Shown one piece after another: positions 11,413-23,400 of a DNA stretch of 64,000 nucleotides (position 1 is its first letter; every line of letters begins with the position of its first letter). A program made the translations under genes and the position numbers. Location: the NCBI GenBank assembly GCA_030248215.1, contig JASANG010003325.1:1-64000 (forward strand), written 5' to 3'. This stretch comes from Enoplolaimus lenunculus. Taxonomy: Eukaryota; Nematoda; Enoplea; Enoplida; Thoracostomopsidae. The notes below the pieces were generated by a model. It was not told the origin of the DNA and did no database searches. It saw only the letters and a list, made by a program, of their open reading frames with translations.

Positions 11413-11462
11413 ATGTCACCCCCATGGATTAATGCAGCAGCTTGGTAAAGCGGTTGAAACTA

Positions 11463-12352
11463 GAAAAAATGCTCAGCACTTGAGCAAAAAGGGATATGTT
11501 TCATATTCCTATTAAAAGTATGGTAAACTAGATCAGCACATTCGCTTGATGTAACCTGGAAAAGTGTTAAGAAACAATAGCTGCCAAAATCCTGTTAATT
11601 ATTAATTTTTCTGAAACATATTGCGGACAGCAAAATTTCTGTAATATTTTTTGTAAGAAACAGATCCTTTTCTTGAATGCAAAGCGAAATTATTTCTGAA
11701 ATGTAGACAGATGTAGCTTGGAATCCATGAATATATATTGAAGTTCTCTACAAAACGTATTAAATTTACCTATGGCTTTGTATTACCATAGTTAATTGAA
11801 TTTCATAAGAGCATTGTGTGGCGACATAATGGCTGTTAGAGTTTTGATGACCAATTTTGTTAGATACTTTCTTGAACAGACGTCACAAAGCGAATCGCAA
11901 TTGATGCTTTAAAAAGGCTCCACTTATAAGTGACTTTTGAGTTTACTCGATTTTTTACCTTAGTGACAAATTATATAAATGCGCACTTCCCACCCGAGTT
12001 ATTTATCTGTTTCACTGCATAGTCACGACTATTGAAGCTCACAAATCGCACCGTATTCTGGCAACATCGATTAACTTGCAAAATCAAAGAGCTGTATACC
12101 TCAGTCATGTCTCTGCGACCCTAAGGAATTTCTGAAAATTGCTAACAAATCCTGTCAAAAACTTCAATGTTAGAAATAGATTTGCTGTCCGCAAGATGTT
12201 TCAGAAAAATTAATAATTAACATGATTTTGGCTGCTATTGTTTCTTAATACTTTTCCAGGTTACATCAAGCGAATGTGCTGATCTAGTTTACCATACTTT
12301 TAATAGGAATATGAAACATATCCCTTTTTGCTCAAGTGCTGAGCATTTTTTC
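11463..12352. mobile_element. 890-bp TA-flanked element with long TIRs (in composite 1)
   Basis: The left end GAAAAAATGCTCAGCACTTG and the right end are near-perfect inverted repeats for about 190 bp, flanked by TA (11461-11462 and 12353-12354). The interior is AT-rich with no open frame. Its size, TA duplication and long TIRs suggest a non-autonomous Tc1/mariner-type element. A second copy lies at 29013-29846. Confidence 0.8.
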
Positions 12353-12354
12353 TA

Positions 12355-12872
12355 GTATATAGCATAGAAGTATTATGATCTTCAAATATTAATAGAATGA
12401 CCTGTTTCCTAGCAAATATGTAAAATAAAACAAGTATCTGTGTTTTATGATTCTTTGATTATATTTCTCTTTAGCAAGCAAGACCGATCGAATCATTAAA
12501 TATAGTAAACAACAGCTGACCCATACACTAAATGCCACAGTGAACTCTGATCGGTAGTAACTAAATCAACCCGATGTCGGTTTATATTATTCGATGGCAG
12601 TTATTGCTCATTTCAAAAGCCAATGAATCCTAAATCCAATATCATTCAACACAATGGACCTTAAACCCGTTCTCCGAATACCACAAGGACCTTGTGATAC
12701 GTTGCTTTGGCTCAAAGAGAAGCCGTCATTTTCTTATATGAACCGAACCAAATGTTGGTGACTTCGAACATTGTTTATCCGGGACTAAATTATGCTCCTA
12801 CCAAAAACCATTTAAACCTGGCCACAAAATATAAATAGCAACATTGACTTAACCTGTACTTCAAATACCACA
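12355..12872. other. 5' region of the GPCR gene
   Basis: About 520 bp separate the composite element from the GPCR start codon. No upstream exon or repeat was recognised. It presumably holds the promoter and 5' UTR (inference). Confidence 0.4.
12830..12837 (+). promoter_or_regulatory. Possible TATA box upstream of the GPCR gene
   Basis: TATAAATA lies 35 bp before the ATG at 12873. If used, transcription would begin only about 10-15 bp before the start codon, giving a very short leader. In this AT-rich DNA such a match is also expected by chance. Confidence 0.2.
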
Positions 12873-15800
12873 ATGAATTGGTCAGTTGGCAGCAATCAAA
12901 CCGATATCGTCTGTCCCTACGATCCATCAGTGATACGGTCGCCTATGGACGCGCTACGCATTGCTTGCTTTGTGATACTGTTTGCTTTAGGAGGTCCTGT
13001 TAATACGTTCGTCTGTTGGCGTCTAGTAAAACGTATCGTTGTAACGGGTATTCGATCACGGGTGGTATTGCTCAATTTAAGTTTGAACATATCTGACATT
13101 CTTGTTCTGTATTCCTATCCGGCGATTGAAGTTGCCTGGTACGCAACTTGGTGGTGGTACGGTGGTGATTTGTTGTGTCGTTCGGTACAATTTATTCGCA
13201 GTTTAGCGTTTCATATCTCATCAAATGTTATCGTTTGTATTAGTATTGATCGCGCGTGGGCGTTGGTGGCTGGGCCTGGATATACTGCCGCGCAACGGAT
13301 GAGAAACGTCAAGGTGAGTGCGTTAAGCATTATCTAAACCTTTAAATAAGCCTCTTTACTCACTGTGTTTCAACTCCTAGTGTCTAGAAATCTTTCATAT
13401 AGAAAAATACCACAAAGACTTCAAACTGAAGTTCTGTATTAGAGTTAAAGACAATAGTGTCAAGGTTTTCGGTCGCGATATTTTTTCAAGTCGTTCTGAC
13501 GTCGCAAACAATTCGACCTCGGTCAGATACCCAAAATGCCAAATTTTAAGGACCTAATAGAGAACTCTGAAATTGGTCCCGGAGCCAACTAGTGGAGCGT
13601 GACCAACCTTATAAATAATCCGCCAAAAAAATTAAGATCCGTACTGCTAAAGGATTCTAAGTTTGCTTTTGGTCGGAATCCAAAGGTACGAGCCTGACAG
13701 GATGCGGACGCGAATCAAAATTTCTCAGTACGCCACTGCTTATAGATAACGTTAGTGATCAGAAGTCGACATAATTCAGGCACCACTCACATTGTATGTA
13801 ATTTGGTTAAAAATATTGCAGCGACTTTGACTGGTTTATATCGACTATTGTACAATTTGTTATGGCAAAACTGAAACTCTTCACTTGAAAAAACACTTAA
13901 GCATCGTAGAAATGTAAAAATTGGAAAAACAAACATTTAATCTATTATGAAAAATTTGCATGATCAATGCTAAAAACGGTACAGACATTCCAAAATGTAC
14001 GCGTTTTAGCGTTGAAAATGTAATAAAGATTTAAAAGCAAACTACTCTGTAAAAACACTCTGCTTAAAATACTATAGTTATATTTTACTAAATTTTTTAA
14101 GTATATGTGTACTAAATATTGAGTAAATCTTTGCTAAAATAATGTAAATACAGTAACTCTGCTGCTGTCATTTCCTGATTAATTAAGTAAATGTAAAACT
14201 AAAAATTTTGTGTTTGCTTAAAATTAAGCAAAACTTTGCCAAGCACCATAGTAAGTAAAACCGACACTTAATTCGGCAACAGTTTTACTTAATTTAAGTA
14301 TATTTTTAGAGAGTAGTAAAACTACTTTTAGATAATGCTTGGCATTGGCTGGATCCTCGGCGTACTGTTCAGTTCACCTCAACTTTACCTTTGGACTACG
14401 TTTCCAATTTGTTCGCCGATCCACAACCGTAAACAGTGTACCACAACTCTGCTGATAAGTCCACAATCACTACCACAGTGGATCGACTGGACTACGACTT
14501 ATGGGTTATTTCATTTGTTGACAATATTTTGGATTCCGTGTGGTATGATAATTATTTCGTACGTTATAATTATTAGACAAGTTGTGATGAATTATGGTAA
14601 CACTGCCGGAGCCGGCTCAAGCAGTGATGGCTGTTCACAAATAGTCGAAAAGCCCGCCGAGTATGCTGAACCGCAAGCTAGGGTTGTTGCTGTAATTGGC
14701 AGAGCTGATGGTTTCGGCGGTTTGCCAGTTTCTGGTAAGAATTTAGGGCGTTTGAATGAAAATAATCGCAATTCTAAAACAAGTCAGCGAACACGGTATC
14801 GAATGATGTCCGAATCACAAGCGGGCAACAACGCTAATGGGCTCATTCCAACTGGGAGACGTCCTGTTGTAAACAGCAACTACTGTTTGGGTCTGCCTGG
14901 AAGATCTCAATTTAATAGAAGCCGGTTAACGTCCGAACTGTATGAACCAAATGCAGGACTGGTACTTCGACAAGATTATTGGTCAAAAGAAACAAACAGC
15001 GTTTTTGCGAATAACGCGCTCCCTTCGCTTAATACTCAAGCTACTACAGCGCCGATAATTCAAATTCGTACTCGCACCGGACGCGTGTTGACTCCTATTC
15101 AACCTCCTTTACCTAATCAAAAACATAGCCTAACGTGTCCTGTCGGTAAGTAACATTGGCATTTTGTTGATCGACACGTTTATTTTTTGAAACTGTTACA
15201 TATCATATGAATACGATAGTGTTCATATATATGGTTCGCGCATTTCAAGTGCGTATTTCCAGTCCGATTTGTTTCTTGGTGCTCAAGTGATAGCAGACCT
15301 CTTTCGGTTAAATTTTGGACAGTGGTATTCCTGGTACGTAGTAAATATCTGTGCCGAAGGATTTGTCAAATGAGTGTGGCTTTCAGTGATTACGGTCAGA
15401 GAACTCCTAACAGAAAGTGCACGAGATTTTATATTTTGGTTCACCACTTAACCGCCGTTAGCTAAGTGATTTTACGATTATAATTTAATATGCACACTTT
15501 ATGCAGTTTACGATAAGGTTCACCCCAAATGTTGGTTACGCCCCATTCAACCAACGCTTGGTTTCACCCCAACGGTTGGTGTCACCTCAACGGTTGGTTT
15601 CACCCCAACTATTGGTTACGCCCCATTCAACTCAACGCTAGGTGTCACCGCAACGCTTGGCTTCACCCGAACAGTTTGTTTCACCCCAACTGTTGGTTTC
15701 ACCACAACGATTAGTTTCACCCCATCGTTTAGTTTCCGCTAACGGTTGGTTTCATCCCAACTGTTGGTTTCGTCCCAACTGTTGGTTTTACCCCAACGGT

Positions 15801-18499
15801 TGGTTTCACCCACACGGTTGGTTTGTTGGTCACGCCCCACTCACCCCAACGCTTAGTGCTTAGTATTACTCCAACGGTTGGTTTCACCCACACGGTTGGT
15901 TTCACCCCAATTGTTGAGTTCACCCCAACGGTTGGTTTCCCCCCAACTGTTGGTTTCCGCCAACGGTTGGTTTTCCTCCAACTGTTCTTTAACCTCAATG
16001 TTTGGTATAATTCCAACGATTGCTTTCTCCCCAAAGGTTTTTTCATCCCAACGGTTGGCTTCACCGCAACATTTGGAGTCACCCTAACATTTGGATTCAC
16101 CCCAACGTTTGGTTTCACCAACGGTTGGTTTCACCACAACTGCTGGTTGGACCCCAACGGTTGGTATCAAACTAACGCTTGGGTTCATTTCAATGATTCG
16201 TTTCACTCCAACAGTAGGTCTCACCTCATTGGTTGGTTTAACCCCAACGTTTGGTTTCACCCGTAAGATTCGCTTTACCCCAATGGTTGGTTTCGCTTCA
16301 ACGTTTGGTTTCATCCCAACGATTAGTTTCCGCCAACGGTTGGTTTTACCCCAGCCGTTGGTTTTACCCCAACTGTTAGTTTCACGCCATTGGTTTCACC
16401 CACACGGTTGACTTCACCCCAACGGTTGGTTTCACCCCAACGCTTAGTTTCACCCCAATGGTTGGTTTCACTTCAACGGTTAGTTTCACTGTAACTATTG
16501 GTTTCAACCCAACTGATGGTTTCGCTCCAACGCTTGGTTTCACCCCAACGCTTAGTTTCGCCCACACGTTTGGTTTCACCCCAATGGTTGGTTTCACCCC
16601 ATTGCTTGGTTTCACCCCAACGGTTTGTTTCATACCAACTGTTGGTTTCACCCCACGGTTGATTTCGCCCCAACGCTTGGTTTCACCCCAACGATTGGTT
16701 TCACCCACACGGTTGGTTTCACCCCAATGGTTGGTTTCACCCCAACGATTGGTTTCACCCCAACGCTTGGTTTCACCCTAACGGTTGGTTTCACCCACAC
16801 GGTTGGTTTCACCCCGACGGTTGGTTTCACCCCAAGGGTTGGTTTCACCCTAACAGTTGGTTTGACCACAGCTGTCGGTTTCACTCCAACGTTATGACAA
16901 CTTCAAAACGTAGTGTAGCAAAGCGCTGGCATGTAACCGTGTTTTATAGTTTGCTTTTTGTTTTAAGCAGGAAAATTTACGTCTGCCAGCAATAAAAAAT
17001 CAGAGGCGTATGCAAGAGTACCGATATAGGAATATATCTCCTTCCAAAATTTTTGGAAACAAGAAAAATGTGTTTTTAAACATTGTGTAGAATTAAAACG
17101 TGTAGATTCTACGCATCAAATAATTTTTACGTGAGGTTATCCTTTTCCCCGACACGAAATCATGGCTAAGTCCAGTGCCAGAGCAAGCTCGGGCGGGGAA
17201 CCCTCAAAACTCCGGCTGGTGGGGTCCCTTGCGATGATCAAAATACTTTTCAAATTTTTTTGTTTAGAATCGTGGTAGGGTAGATGTTCCTCATTTTGGT
17301 GTGAGACACAAAAGGTGGGTATAGCGATGACTGCTCCGGCCCTGGCTGCTCTCCTATAACTGAAATGTTTAGAGTTGGTGTTGAAATTAGAAACAGTTCT
17401 TTATCATTCTTCAGCGACGCCTTACAGAACAAAACCAGTAAAGGAAAAAAACTATGCACCACTACGGCGGAATTCTAAGTCCTTTATATTTAGCGTTGAT
17501 AACGCGGTTTACAATTGTTGCTATCAACTAATATGTTTAGGCTGTTGTGACTGGCGTCAGCAGAACAAACTTCTTTGGCAGCGGCACAATTTGCTATTCC
17601 GAAAAAATAGTGATATATTTGCGAACGACGACAATATACCAAATGAAACCTGTACAACCGGCACCACACGGAACACTGCAAACCATACAAATGACAACAT
17701 ATTAAAAGTGGGCGCAGATTTCAAACGAAACACTAAATGTGTAACAGGTGACTGTAAGAATGTATCTCAAAACTTCGAAGCAACCGTTGAATACGGCCAA
17801 AGAGCTGGTGTCAATGATAGTAGCATGAACCACACCAATAACGCCAACATTAACAACATTATCATTAACAACAACAACAACAATAGCAATAATAATACTA
17901 ATAATAATAATGTGAACAATAACAGTGATAATAACCTCAGCAGAATGTTCAATCGTTCCACTGGTTGTGCGGTGCAACGTCAAGTCTCAGTTGGTCTAAA
18001 ACGACACTCACAACTGCTAGGTGGTTCAACTGCCAACTCAAAAAGCGGAGCAGGCGTTAACAGCCTCAATGGCACCAGGCCATCGATGCGACCTGAGGGC
18101 CAAACCGCGGTCGTGAATCGGTTACGAATCCGTCGGGTCAAATCCAAGACGTTTATTGTATCGATATTAATTGTTTCAACGTATATTTTATGCTGGATGC
18201 CGTATAATATGTTGTCGTTGTGGAAACTGTTGTTTTACGAGCGCCCATCGCGAAGCGAACAGTTACAAGTGGATGGAGGAATGTCTACAGAACAACGCAT
18301 TGCGATTTGGATGGAAGTTTTTGACTCAATGGTTACGCTGAACAGTTTGATTAATCCGTTTCTGTACGGATGGTTCGCCTCCCGGCGAAACCAGGGGGTC
18401 AATAATGCGATGACTAATTTGTTTGAACGTAATCCGGTCTCTCGACTGCTACGATCAGGGTTTAGTCGGCTGAAAATTTTACGCTGTGCCAAATGTTGA
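12873..18499 (+). CDS. GnRH/AKH/corazonin-receptor-like GPCR, 3 exons, 779 aa
   Basis: Exons are 12873-13313, 14332-15145 and 17415-18499. All have GT..AG introns and phases 0 and 1 agree, giving 780 codons including the stop. The short N-terminus has sequons (NWS, NQT). TM1 is about residues 28-50, TM2 64-86 with D75, TM3 104-128 after C102, TM4 149-168 with SSPQLYLW, TM5 204-232, TM6 664-684 with CWMPY, and TM7 714-740 with NPFLY (732-736). ECL2 carries C174 and C183. TM2-TM3 (IEVAWYATWWWYGGDLLC, VCISIDRAWA) matches the GnRH/AKH receptor pattern, so it is predicted to bind a GnRH/AKH-type or related peptide at the plasma membrane. The DRY site is DRA (126-128). The third intracellular loop is about 425 aa, with an Asn run and Ser/Thr-rich stretches; typical receptors have a few dozen residues. 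The tail ends CAKC, possibly palmitoylated. Ligand and exact subfamily (vasopressin-like is an alternative) cannot be fixed by eye. Confidence 0.88.
13314..14031. other. GPCR intron 1, first part
   Basis: The donor GTGAGT follows the AAG codon at 13313. No repeat with clear ends was recognised up to the MITE-like sequence that fills the last 300 bases of this 1018-bp intron. Confidence 0.5.
14032..14331. mobile_element. Probable MITE forming the 3' end of GPCR intron 1
   Basis: ACTACTCTGTAAAAACACTC at 14041 pairs with the reverse complement of the sequence near 14317 (ACTACTCTCTAAAAATA). A weaker match continues outward on both sides (AAAAGCAAACT versus AAAAGTAGTTTTACT) up to the acceptor AG at 14330-14331. 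The interior is very AT-rich. The ends are imperfect, so the call is tentative. Confidence 0.4.
15204..16885. mobile_element. Composite element 2 (no right TIR element) in GPCR intron 2
   Basis: The hairpin (ATATGAATACGATAGTG..., from 15204) and the roughly 300-bp conserved flank match 9128-9430 and 27219-27520. The array follows at once, but neither the linker nor the TIR element follows the array. The whole copy lies in intron 2 of the GPCR in the same orientation as the gene. Confidence 0.65.
15518..16885. repeat. 18-bp minisatellite array 2 (about 76 units, diverged)
   Basis: It has the same GGTTTCACCCCAACGGTT unit as the other two arrays but much more variation (CCAACGCTT, CCCACACGG, CCAATGGTT) and local phase breaks. 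It is probably the oldest of the three. The open frames within it are repeat artefacts. Confidence 0.93.
17150..17356. mobile_element. CCCGTAGCCAGC-related MITE in GPCR intron 2 (uninterrupted)
   Basis: The reverse complement matches both halves of the element at 4505-5130, without the 415-bp insertion found there. It ends about 60 bp before exon 3 of the GPCR. Confidence 0.5.
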
Positions 18500-19944
18500 A
18501 CGTTACATTTGAAGAATTTAATTGAAGAAGAATGGTAATCCAAGAACTAAAGATTATTGATACTCATTTGTTCCGTAGGACACATTAACGATAACCATGT
18601 GAAATACTAAACTAGCGAAGCAATAATGGGTTGAATTGAAAAAGGTACAAAACGTCTTAACGAAAATACTTAAATTTTTATAGTATTTCTTGGCATTTTT
18701 GTTTATATATACGTTTTATTTCGTTTGTTAACTCATTGTTCTATTTCGTAATATAGTGTAAACGTTTTTAGGACGCTAGATGGCTGGTACAGTACGTTAC
18801 GTACTTATACGCTGAAGCATAAACCTAGCCTAAGTTTGCAGTTACTAAAGAAAAACCAACTGCGGTGGCCCTAATAAGAGGGGGTAATAAGAAAGGGTAC
18901 ACATCCTGATTGCCAATCAATAGGAGGTTGTATCCCTAATAGCATTCCGAAAAGCGGATAGAGTCCCTGTATCCTAATTAGAGTCCATAAATGTTAATTA
19001 TCCATGATTGTAGCGCATAAATGAAACGATGGCCAGGTAATGTTGAAAGGTATTTTTCACATCCGGTTGCGCCCTGACAAGTAGTAAAAAAACGTTTGAA
19101 ATATTTTAGATTTATTGCTTGGCCCTGAAAATGAAAAATAAATATCCTCTGTACTGACGACTCATGCCTCTAACACGAGTCGATTATCTTTCAATATCAG
19201 CTACTACGGTAGCAGCGAGTGAAACCATCCTACTGTTTCAAATTGTTTCCATACTCACTTTTAGAATCCGTTTTGTCGGGTCCGAAACACAATTCTGGTT
19301 GAGTTTGTGTGCGACTAACTACACGGTAGTTTGTAGAAAATATCTAAAGAAACAAAGACTCCCAGTGCATTTCCGTCAGACGGCTGTGTCATTACTCGGG
19401 TAATCCCAAGGAGACGAGCTTTTAGTTTCTAGTGGCGTTTTAGACTCGGCTGAGCCAGGTCGATATAAGTTGTATGCATGTTTAACCGCTACCTTTCGTC
19501 CATATCCCGCCTGCACACCGTGCGTCTGCTTTAGCTTGAGTTAGTTGTATACGTGCTGATGAATTTCGTTGCCGGCTAGGGTGTAAACCTTTCCGAATTT
19601 ATAAGTTTTCAATTCGATTTTGTTTTGGTGTACCAGCTCTCAAACTGGGGCAAAGGCTGCGTTCAGCCTTGCCAGGATGAACTAAATTCTCCCGTAGATC
19701 AAGCGGGTTGAGTCTTGGTTGGCCAAATCCCTGGTAACAGGGTGTTCGTAGGCGCTGCCGTTCTTCGATTGCAGTGAGCAGTTTTAGATGTCTCAATGTC
19801 TACCGGAGGTGCGTGCGTTTTGTCGATCTTATTTGCGTTTACCTGCAATATCTGGCAATATCTCGTAGATGCATCAATCCCGTACGTGGGCATCGTTATA
19901 ACTTTTGTTTCGTTCTAAAGTTACCACCTTAAGTACAAAAAAGC
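18500..19944. other. 3' flank of the GPCR gene and intergenic DNA
   Basis: A partial copy of the CTGTAGTGACCCG MITE lies at about 18855-19055 (AATAAGAGGGGGTAATAAG, GCGGATAGAGTCCC). A short TTAGGC-like fragment is at about 18815-18840. The remainder (19060-19944) shows no exon; its frames of 64-79 codons are unremarkable. No canonical AATAAA poly(A) signal stands out just after 18499. Confidence 0.45.
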
Positions 19945-20137
19945 CGGCCAGTGTTTACTTTTAGGGGCGTAACAGTAGATTAAGCGTATTCGTAAGCCTA
20001 AGCCTAACAAAGCGTTGCAAAAGCGTATTCGTTTGCCTAAGCCTAAGCCTAAACCGAAGCAAAAAATGTAATCTAGAATCTAAACCTACTCTTTTATACC
20101 CCCCACCAGAAACCTGGACGCCCCTTAAAGTGGGCCA
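19945..20137. mobile_element. TTAGGC-bearing MITE (copy 4)
   Basis: GGCCAGTGTTTACTTTTAGG at the left and TTAAAGTGGGCC at the right form decayed inverted repeats around two AAGCCTAAGCCTAA-type arrays. It has diverged more than copies 1 and 7. Confidence 0.6.
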
Positions 20138-20217
20138 ATGAGCCAAAGGTTTTAAACGTATACAATGAAGCATGTATTGAATTTATATGCTTCATCTGCT
20201 TCCGAATCTTCTTTTAA

Positions 20218-20480
20218 CCCCTTCTCACACTGAGTTACCTGTAGGCAACTCAGCGCAGTGTATATACGTTAAATAATATATATCGCACCGTGTTTAACAA
20301 TTGCAACACGTATACATAGTACTAAATCACCACAGAACCTGAGAGCCCCCTCGGACTCGAGCGCCAAGCTCCTATAGCTGAGTGGTGATGGTATACGCCT
20401 CCCACACCAGTCACTGGAATTCGAATCCTAGCATAAAAGTAGGTCTCAGGGGAAATAGAAAATATTCATGTGAGAAAGGA
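20218..20480. mobile_element. piggyBac-like MITE with tRNA-like pol III promoter (copy 1)
   Basis: It is 263 bp long, with termini CCCCTTCTCACAC and (reverse complement) TCCTTTCTCACATG. TTAA stands on the left and TCAA, a one-base change, on the right. CCC..GGG ends and a TTAA target are piggyBac hallmarks. Inside, TAGCTGAGTGGTGATGG fits a tRNA A box, and ATTCGAATCC about 45 bp later fits a B box, so a tRNA-derived pol III promoter is embedded. The T-arm pairs poorly, so it is not a functional tRNA gene. A second, inverted copy of identical length is at 37097-37359. Confidence 0.75.
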
Positions 20481-20484
20481 TCAA

Positions 20485-23400
20485 TTCAATAAACACTACA
20501 CCTACGCTTTTTTGGTTCTTGTATAAAATTGCGTTGTTGATCTCGGTTAGTTATTATTGCGAAACATATGGTTTTGTTAGTCTTCTTGAACATAGAAACG
20601 TCTTAAAGAAATTAGGTTTCTAAAACCATTCATTCTAGAGCCTGAAAACTAAATAACATTTACAGTCATTCATATATCAGACGTAATAGAGCAACCTGTA
20701 TCTCACAACTGCTGTGCTGGTGACAACCGGTAAATAGTTTAAAACTAAGCGAGTGTTTTCTAAAGACCGATAGGACGTTCTACAATTTCATAAACGAATG
20801 ATGGCATCAAGTTTGAAGTAAATTATGTCTGAACATAAAAAATAAAGTTAAATGTACAAAATTATCAGTGTACAACTTGACTATAAATTTGCGCGATCTC
20901 AGAGGAAGCAATAATAAGTATTGATAAAGCCAGTATTGTCCGCTAACGGTTTACACTTTTGTTAGAGGCAATTGATGTGGACGGAACCGAAACAAACTGT
21001 GTGGTTCCAACGGTCCGGCCGGTGACTGAGCACCGAACTGCTTAACGATGGTTCATACCGCTTGCAGTCTGAACGGTACCGGTCGATATGTGGTATATGC
21101 TATTTTGCTGTATAGAAAACTATATTCTGTTCTGTTGTACAAAGGACTGTTCTATAACCGGCAGTGTTTAGTGCTTAACAAAAATTGTGTTATATTAATT
21201 TCATTGTTTTTCGTAATGGCCGTCATCGCATTTTGGAAACCAGCAATAAATTTGTAATATTTGGACAATGCAAAGGTTTCTTTGACTTCAAAAACATAAA
21301 ATAGATGCAAGGCTGTGAACTTTAAAGTATTATTATTTTAACAAACAATTTTGTATGGCTAGTTAACAAAGAAACGATACAAAACGATTTCTGGGCCGGC
21401 CCGTAGCTAGCGCACCATGCGAAGGGAAGGATAAACATTTTTTCAGGACGGAGTATACTATACTAGGGTTTTCAATAACTTACAAGCAAGGTTAAATGTT
21501 TTCTAGAGAAGCCAGGATTGTTCCGAGAGGGTGAGCCTCTTGCCTTCCCCCCCGCGGGTCGCTACGGGACCGCCTCTCTGGGTTATATACAATGAAACGA
21601 TATAGAGAGTATGACTATCATGACATCATTCCATCGGTTCTAATTGCGAACCCTTATCCAGTACCAAAATTGACCTATCAGAACTCAATAGATTAAAATT
21701 TTCTAATTGTTACTGATGTTTCCTTGCAAAACAGTAACATTTTCACACAAGTGCTACTTATTCTGCTTGTTTCGAACTAAATCACGCACTTGGGCTAAAT
21801 ATATCTTTCTACCATCGGCTAGGTACCTTTAAATGATCTATTATCTTAACTGCCCCATCACGCAACGTTTGCTTTACTGGCAACATATATCACACGTTGT
21901 TGATGTTTATATTTAATCTATTTTGAAGTTATCGAAACATTTCATATCACAAGTTAACCATGGATTATTACATCTTCAAATTCAAACCTATGTCAATCGC
22001 TAGCTATAAGGGATACTAGTAGCAGTAGTTGAACATATGTGCAACGTTTTTAATATGCTGTTTTCACACGTTAAGAAGACATTCATTAACCCACGCTTTA
22101 AGCTTACGGAATTAGACAATCAGTAATTTTTTTACATAATAATTCTTTCGCAGAACGATCTGTTATATGTTGTTAAGACAATATTTACTTATTCTGGAAC
22201 GGTGCCCAAAATACGTATGTGAGGCATTCCAGCTTTAATATATAAATATATTGTTAAACGTATAAATTACATTTTGTATCACACTGATATAAGTTAAATG
22301 TCAGGTTCTAGACATATATATTTGCTTGGCTTGTCATGTTTTAGATTAATATGTTTTCAAGTTATCAAATCATTTTATATCAGAAATTAAACGAAACTTT
22401 TTTGCTTTTCAAATCTATGCAAATTGCTAGGTAAATAATGCCTAATCTGTTAAAAAGTTTCGTTGTTATGTCGGGATTGACAATTTGAACTTTTGCGTTC
22501 ACTTCGAAGTTTCAATAACATAATATATAACACGATTCCTAACTATGTTAATGTGAAAATGAGTCAAATTTTTATTTCACAGGCTGTTCGTCAACAGCCA
22601 TGGTTAATCTATCTGTTATATTCAGTACAGAATTGTATTTAATTTTCAAACTACGTTACCTGTATTCATAACAGCGTGCTCAAGTCTTCAAAGTATACTC
22701 CTAAAGTAGCGAACTTATGAAAAATAATTGACATGGGTTGAAGGTTGCACTCCAGATAATTGGAGCAGGATTGAAAAATAAATAACAGTTTGAAACCGAA
22801 TATCAAGAAGGCTGCCTTCTTGAAAAGCGAACTAAATATCAGTCACCCCGTTTTATTTGAGTTACTACAGTAATAACACTGGCGTATGCAAAAGAAACAT
22901 TGCCCAATCACTGGGATCAAAACCCACTTTTTGGTGTATTGCATTTCAACGATCAGAAACTTTTCGATCTGTCACTGATTAGTATTTAGAAACTTTGCAT
23001 ACAATTCAATCCGTTGTCAACTCAATAGCATTTTTGTTATATTAACGTGAATAATGACTCAAAGTTATAATTTTACAGCCACATCCGTCAACAGTCGCAG
23101 TTTAATGAATAAAATATTAGCCGAATACTTAGCTTATTGCGTATTTGGATTCATTTGCGTGCTTTCATGATCGCGTATCAAAAAGCAAATGTATGCTCGC
23201 CTCAAGGTTGTTATGAAAAAGGCATTCATACAGCTGTGGCATATTAGCCAGGCGTTTTGGTTTGTTCCACAAAAAAAGATTCTTTTGTCTAGCATATGCT
23301 ATATAACCCTGAGGTTTGCAACATGAAATATTCAAGATACATATTGTTTTAATTTTTAGCTTTTATCATCGAGATCAAAAGAATGTTGGCCTCTACGAAT

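Larger units (their letters stand above)
9128..12354. mobile_element. Composite element 1: hairpin + flank + 18-bp minisatellite + TIR element
   Basis: It starts with an imperfect palindrome (ATATGAACACGATAGTGGTC, 9129-9153). A conserved segment of about 275 bp follows, also present at 15204 and 27219. Then come a 2-kb 18-bp minisatellite, a conserved 28-bp linker (CAGCAGCTTGGTAAAGCGG...) and an 890-bp TIR element. The copy at 27219-29848 has the same parts in the same order, so the parts appear to move or duplicate together. Sequence similarity between the copies stops at the right TIR end. No transposase frame is present. It ends about 520 bp upstream of the GPCR start codon. Confidence 0.65.

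Noticed and set aside
9298-11432. Long open frames (up to 524 codons) over the first 18-bp array
   Set aside because: The repeat period is six codons, so any stop-free unit gives long frames in several frames and both strands at once. Composition is pure repeat, there is no splice context and frames overlap.
11463-12352. A solo LTR or retroelement
   Set aside because: The repeats are inverted rather than direct, and the flanking duplication is TA, which fits a DNA transposon. No retroelement frames were seen anywhere in the window.
15529-16897. Frames of 60-147 codons within GPCR intron 2
   Set aside because: They arise from array 2; the GPCR splice phases skip this region cleanly.
20360-20440. 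A tRNA gene
   Set aside because: A- and B-box motifs are clear but the T-arm and acceptor do not pair properly, and the same sequence recurs at 37097-37359 as part of a TTAA-flanked MITE.
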